Positions 16,148-19,078 of a stretch of 19,078 nt of DNA are shown in pieces (the first letter of the stretch is position 1; the number at the start of each line of letters is the position of its first letter). The notes beneath the pieces were generated by a model. It did not search any database, had not been told where the DNA came from, and saw only the letters and a program-made list of their open reading frames with translations. Both the position numbers and the translations under genes were made by a program. Source of the DNA: an uncultured Desulfovibrio sp. (GTDB lineage: Bacteria; Desulfobacterota; Desulfovibrionia; Desulfovibrionales; Desulfovibrionaceae). The stretch spans positions 1-19,078 of the forward strand of contig CAMBWG010000004.1 in the NCBI GenBank assembly GCA_945871415.1, given 5' to 3'.

Positions 16148-17728
16148 ATGCCGGGTCCAGCGGCTGTTGATTCTTCTCCTGCAAAACCCCGGAAGATGGG
16201 AGTCTACTGGTACTGCTTTCTCCTGAGCCTGCCGGTCTTTCTTCTTGTGGGCGCAGCCTTTGGCCTGCTTGTCAACGGCCTGCACCGGCTGGATTCGGCC
16301 GCTCTGCGCATCAGTGAAGATTACCTTCCCGACTATCAGGCGCGCCATCCCCTGCAGAATCGTGTGCAGGTCCTGCGACGCGCCGTTCTCAGCGTCCGGC
16401 TTTCGGATAATATGGATTTATGCCGCAAGGCGCTGGCGGATGCGCGTCAGCAGCTTGACGGAACTTTTGTGGACAGCACGCTTTCCAGCTCGGAAACGAC
16501 CGCGCTGCGGGGGCTTCTGGACGAACTGGAGCGCGCCAAGCGCACGGCCAGCCGGCACAAGGCCGAGCTGGCCTTTGTCGTTGCCCGTCTTGAGCGGCGG
16601 GTGAACCGTCTGGCCGTTGTTTCGGGCAGGGTGTTCACCCTTCCCGGGATTCTGTCGTCCAGTCCCTATGATGCACCGGACCCGGATACGGAAAAAGAAC
16701 ATCTCCGGCAGGCTCTGGTCAGTCTTCAGGCTCCTCTGCTCTACTGCCGGGAGTCCTCGCTGAAAAAGACCAATATCTGCCAGGACCTGACGCGGAATAT
16801 CGAATCGCTGGAGCTTGTCTGGCAGCGCCATCATCAGGCGCAGGTGGCTGTCTATAATCTGAGCGACGCCATAGATTTTCGTCTGCGCGACTGGTTTTCC
16901 CGCTTTGAGACCGCCAACAGCCTTGCCATCAGAAGATCCATGGAAACCATGGAAACCGAGCGCATGCACATGGAGCTGGTCATCAAGATCGCCATTGTGG
17001 GCATATCGCTCTCCTCGCTGCTCTGCTTTCTGATTTTTATGCGTAAGGTTATCTTCCCTATATCTCTTGCGTCGCAGCAGCTGCGGCGTCTGGAGGCCAG
17101 CGGCGACTGCGAAAGCATTCCTCCGAGTAAAATTCGTGAACTGGACGCCCTTTTCGGCATGCTGCCCCGTCTGAAGAATCTTATTGCCGGCATGAAGGCG
17201 CATTCCCGTAATCTGGCGGAAGAGTGCAGCGAATTCCGGCAGATGAGTTTTATGGATGAGCTCTGCGGCGTGCCTAACCGACGCAGCCTGGATGCGGCGC
17301 TGGCCGAGGTGGCGCAGGAGCGCGCGCTGGCCGTTTTTCTTCTGGATGTGGACAATTTCAAGGCCTATAATGATACGCTGGGCCATCAGAAGGGGGATGA
17401 GGCCCTGCGGCTGGTGGCGCAGGAAGGCGCGCGCGTCGTGGCCGGGAGCGGCCGCTTTTTCCGTTACGGCGGCGAGGAATTCTGTGTGCTTCTTCTGGAT
17501 GACGACGTCTATCGCGCTGTGGAAATTGCCGAGGATATCCGCCGGAGCGTAAGGGCCCTGGCCATTTCTCACCCCGGCAACCCCCCGGGGGTGCTGACCG
17601 TGAGCATCGGCGTGGCCGTGCGTGAAGCCGGTGAAGCGCTTTCCGGCGATGATCTTCTGCATCAGGCGGACACTTCGCTGTATCAGGCCAAGGACGCGGG
17701 ACGCGACTGCGTGCGTGTCCGTCTTTAG
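16148..17728 (+). CDS. Membrane-anchored diguanylate cyclase (GGDEF)
   Basis: A 526-residue inner-membrane protein. Transmembrane helix 1 at about 19-42, a periplasmic helical sensor region of about 235 residues, transmembrane helix 2 at about 281-300, a short HAMP-like/coiled linker, then a GGDEF domain from about 365. The active site is RYGGEEF (GGEEF at 441-445), with the metal-binding DVDNFKAYNDTLGH and ALRLVAQ helix upstream, so it should make c-di-GMP. The product-inhibition I-site RxxD expected just before the active site is absent (AGSGRFF instead). ATG 16148 has GGAG (16139-16142) 5 bases upstream. Its TAG stop is formed by the first bases of repeat copy 8. The sensed signal is unknown. 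Confidence 0.93.
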   Translation: MPGPAAVDSSPAKPRKMGVYWYCFLLSLPVFLLVGAAFGLLVNGLHRLDSAALRISEDYLPDYQARHPLQNRVQVLRRAVLSVRLSDNMDLCRKALADARQQLDGTFVDSTLSSSETTALRGLLDELERAKRTASRHKAELAFVVARLERRVNRLAVVSGRVFTLPGILSSSPYDAPDPDTEKEHLRQALVSLQAPLLYCRESSLKKTNICQDLTRNIESLELVWQRHHQAQVAVYNLSDAIDFRLRDWFSRFETANSLAIRRSMETMETERMHMELVIKIAIVGISLSSLLCFLIFMRKVIFPISLASQQLRRLEASGDCESIPPSKIRELDALFGMLPRLKNLIAGMKAHSRNLAEECSEFRQMSFMDELCGVPNRRSLDAALAEVAQERALAVFLLDVDNFKAYNDTLGHQKGDEALRLVAQEGARVVAGSGRFFRYGGEEFCVLLLDDDVYRAVEIAEDIRRSVRALAISHPGNPPGVLTVSIGVAVREAGEALSGDDLLHQADTSLYQAKDAGRDCVRVRL

Positions 17729-17868
17729 AGCATTTTAGTTTGAAACGCTGTGCGTTTCAAAGCATACGGCCTGTCGTTTCGCGGAAAAAGCCTGTTTTTC
17801 CGCTCACCTTGGGCCGGGCGGCGCTCTGCCGCCGCCTCGCGTTTGCCCTTTTCAAGGACAAAACGCCT
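17727..17868 (+). repeat. Interspersed palindromic element, copy 8
   Basis: A 142-bp forward copy whose AGAGC lies within the TAG stop of the diguanylate cyclase gene; the far end is GCCTGG. The stem GTTTGAAACGC/GCGTTTCAAA (loop TGT) and the GC-rich GGGCGGCG.../...GCCGCC stem are intact. The last stem reads GCGTTTG.../...CAAAACGC, again with changed but mostly paired bases. Confidence 0.9.
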
Positions 17869-17904
17869 GGGAGGGGAACCGCTCAGGGATTGTTGATTTC
17901 AGGG

Positions 17905-17943
17905 AAAAGCCTTCTGTCCGGAGTCCGGTGGGGAAGGCTTTTT
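17905..17943 (+). terminator. Rho-independent terminator after the GGDEF gene
   Basis: Arms AAAAGCCTTC (17905-17914) and GAAGGCTTTT (17933-17942) with an inner TCCGGAGTCCGG segment, ending in a T-run. It lies 36 bp after repeat copy 8. Confidence 0.8.
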
Positions 17944-17987
17944 GTTGAGATTTTCGTATTTTTTTGTATGTTCTTTTTCTTTATTTG

Positions 17988-18003
17988 TGGAACAATATTT
18001 GCA
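17988..18003 (+). promoter_or_regulatory. Sigma-54 (RpoN) type -24/-12 promoter
   Basis: TGGAAC-N5-TTGCA at 17988-18003, with GG (17989-17990) and GC (18001-18002) exactly 10 bases apart, as in the TGGCAC-N5-TTGCA consensus (one difference). It sits in the most AT-rich part of the window (about 17941-18017). Transcription would start near 18013-18014, giving a leader of about 83 bases before the 200-residue gene. It implies control by an enhancer-binding protein, often used for flagellar genes. Confidence 0.7.
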
Positions 18004-18096
18004 TATTTTTTATAAATTTTGCGGAGCGGAAAAAACAGCCGCCCGTCTAAAGCAGAAAGAGTGCCGCGCGGCGTTGCCGGGGGGTAGGGAGGAATC

Positions 18097-18699
18097 ATGA
18101 TAGTTATCGACGGTCGCACCTGCGACAAGTCTGTTTCCGACTTCGCGAATCTGGAAGAAATCCTGAAGATGATCCTGAATTCCGAGGAAATGAAGGAGCG
18201 TGTCATTACCGATGTTCTGGTAAACGGCGAAGCCTTTTCGGAGATTTATCCGCATCAGGCGGAAGATATGGACAGCGCTTCTCTTTCGTCCGTGGAGGTG
18301 CGTTCGGTGCCTGCCGGTCAGATGGCCCTGTCCATTTCCGCGGAGATGGAAAAGGTTGCCAGCATGATGGCCGGAGCCTCCAGAGAAGTCGCCCGGCTGT
18401 TCCGTGAAGCCGCGGACAGCGAGGCGCTGGATCTTTTCCAGCGTCTGCTGGATGTGACGAGCGATTTTCTCAACATGATTGACATGCTGTGCAGCGACTA
18501 TGCTCCGCAGGTTCCCGAGGGATATAAGGCCAAGACGGAAAAGCTTTCCGAAATGCTTTCTGAAATGACCGACGTGCTCGGCAACGAGGACTGGATTCTG
18601 CTGGCCGACATGCTGGAATACGACTTCCAGCCCCTGTGCGAAGAATGGCGGGAGATCTGCCGCACGCTGCATGCGGAACTGGCCGAGGCCGCGAAGTAG
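18097..18699 (+). CDS. Protein of unknown function, first gene of a possible flagellar-linked pair
   Basis: A 200-residue acidic soluble protein that I do not recognise. The N-terminal 80 residues (MIVIDGRTCDKSVSDFANLE, then VLVNGEAFSEIYPH) look like a small beta-grasp or mixed alpha/beta unit. Residues about 85-200 are long amphipathic helices (EMEKVASMMAGASREVARLF, LFQRLLDVTSDFLNMIDML). ATG 18097 has a strong GGGAGG (18087-18092) 4 bases upstream. It is driven by the sigma-54-type promoter at 17988 and followed 10 bases later by a FliT/FlgN-like gene whose ribosome site overlaps its stop. Confidence 0.8.
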   Translation: MIVIDGRTCDKSVSDFANLEEILKMILNSEEMKERVITDVLVNGEAFSEIYPHQAEDMDSASLSSVEVRSVPAGQMALSISAEMEKVASMMAGASREVARLFREAADSEALDLFQRLLDVTSDFLNMIDMLCSDYAPQVPEGYKAKTEKLSEMLSEMTDVLGNEDWILLADMLEYDFQPLCEEWREICRTLHAELAEAAK

Positions 18700-18709
18700 G
18701 GAGGTTGCC

Positions 18710-19030
18710 ATGAATCAGGCACTGGAATTGCTGGATCGCGCTCTTGATACTGCCCGGCGCGAAATGCGCGCCCTGGCTGCCAGAGATTACGAACTTGCCG
18801 CTGAACTGCACGCCGATCGGGCGCAGCTGATGCAGGATGCCTGGAACCTGCGCACGGCCGTGCCTGTGGAGCTCTATCGGCATAAGCTGAATGAACTTTC
18901 CGAGCTGCAAAAGAGCTTGATGCGGACCGCGCGCGACGCCCGTGATATTGTGCGGGCCAGCCTGCAGCATACGCATCGCCAGCAGAAGCGTCTCGGGGCC
19001 TATCAGAGGTGCCTGCGGATGGCGTTTTAG
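18710..19030 (+). CDS. Small coiled-coil protein, FliT/FlgN-like
   Basis: A 106-residue all-helical protein, rich in Arg/Leu/Glu heptads (LLDRALDTARREMRALAARD, then HKLNELSELQKSLMRTARDA). Length and layout (two long helices, an R-x-x-L-M-Q centre, basic tail) resemble flagellar export chaperones FliT/FlgN, but there is no diagnostic motif. ATG 18710 has GGGAGG (18699-18704) 5 bases upstream, overlapping the stop of the previous gene. The TAG stop (19028-19030) is formed with the first bases of repeat copy 9. Confidence 0.75.
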   Translation: MNQALELLDRALDTARREMRALAARDYELAAELHADRAQLMQDAWNLRTAVPVELYRHKLNELSELQKSLMRTARDARDIVRASLQHTHRQQKRLGAYQRCLRMAF

Positions 19031-19078
19031 AGCGTTTCACCTTTGAAAAAGGTGAAACGCGAGGCGGCGGCACAGCGC
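19029..19078 (-). repeat. Interspersed palindromic element, copy 9 (cut by window edge)
   Basis: The first 50 bp of a reverse copy, starting AGAGCG inside the stop codon of the FliT/FlgN-like gene. It shows the distal hairpin in its best form: GCGTTTCACCTTT (19032-19044) against AAAGGTGAAACGC (19048-19060), 13 perfect pairs, followed by GAGGCGGCGGCACAGCGC-type sequence. Confidence 0.88.

Noticed and set aside
14963..16348. A 461-codon open frame on - opposite moaA
   Set aside because: It is a shadow of moaA, whose radical-SAM and C-terminal cysteine motifs are intact on +.

Overview
The window looks like a GC-rich chromosomal segment from a Gram-negative, anaerobe-type deltaproteobacterium. 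The best guess is the Desulfovibrionaceae, inferred from the overall look of the proteins, an AGCS amino-acid symporter beside an acetyl-CoA synthetase, a MiaB/DUF151 operon and a sigma-54-type promoter before a probable flagellar-chaperone-like gene. No rRNA, tRNA, CRISPR array, phage gene or transposase gene was found, so the taxonomic call is inference.

Layout. (1) 209-5248 (+) is a tight surface-glycan type cluster: a stand-alone amino-acid/D-alanine type adenylating enzyme, a GtrA-family flippase-like protein, a WecE-type sugar-nucleotide aminotransferase split by a frameshift at a G-run, and a GT-C-type membrane glycosyltransferase with an internal 37-39 residue duplication. (2) 5249-5689 is a convergent gap with two strong hairpin terminators between two oppositely oriented repeat copies. 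(3) 5690-9606 (-) carries acs (acetyl-CoA synthetase) and, upstream of it, an alanine/glycine:cation symporter, each with its own terminator. (4) 10063-13780 (-) is a four-gene operon with overlapping or nearly touching genes: DUF3467-like protein, miaB, DUF151 bifunctional nuclease-like protein, and a degenerate receiver plus TPR protein. A divergent promoter pair sits at 13805-13907. (5) 13957-17728 holds a 188-residue protein of unknown function (+), a small exported protein (-), moaA (+) and a membrane diguanylate cyclase (+). The small exported gene and moaA appear to have overlapping, opposed start codons. (6) 17988-19030 (+) is a sigma-54-type promoter followed by a two-gene operon of a 200-residue unknown and a FliT/FlgN-like coiled-coil protein.

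The most unusual feature is a family of about 145-bp imperfect-palindromic intergenic elements. There are nine copies in 19 kb (1-99, 2198-2342, 5273-5412, 5612-5691, 8026-8169, 9921-10064, 14529-14674, 17727-17868, 19029-end), together roughly 5-6% of the window. They run in both orientations, have AGAGC...GCTCT-type inverted ends and contain a series of hairpins whose stems are kept by compensating changes while the loops vary. Many copies begin exactly at the stop codon of a gene, and several supply the TAG itself. I do not recognise the family. It behaves like a MITE/REP/ERIC-class element, or a structured 3'-UTR module, and is the best candidate here for something undescribed.
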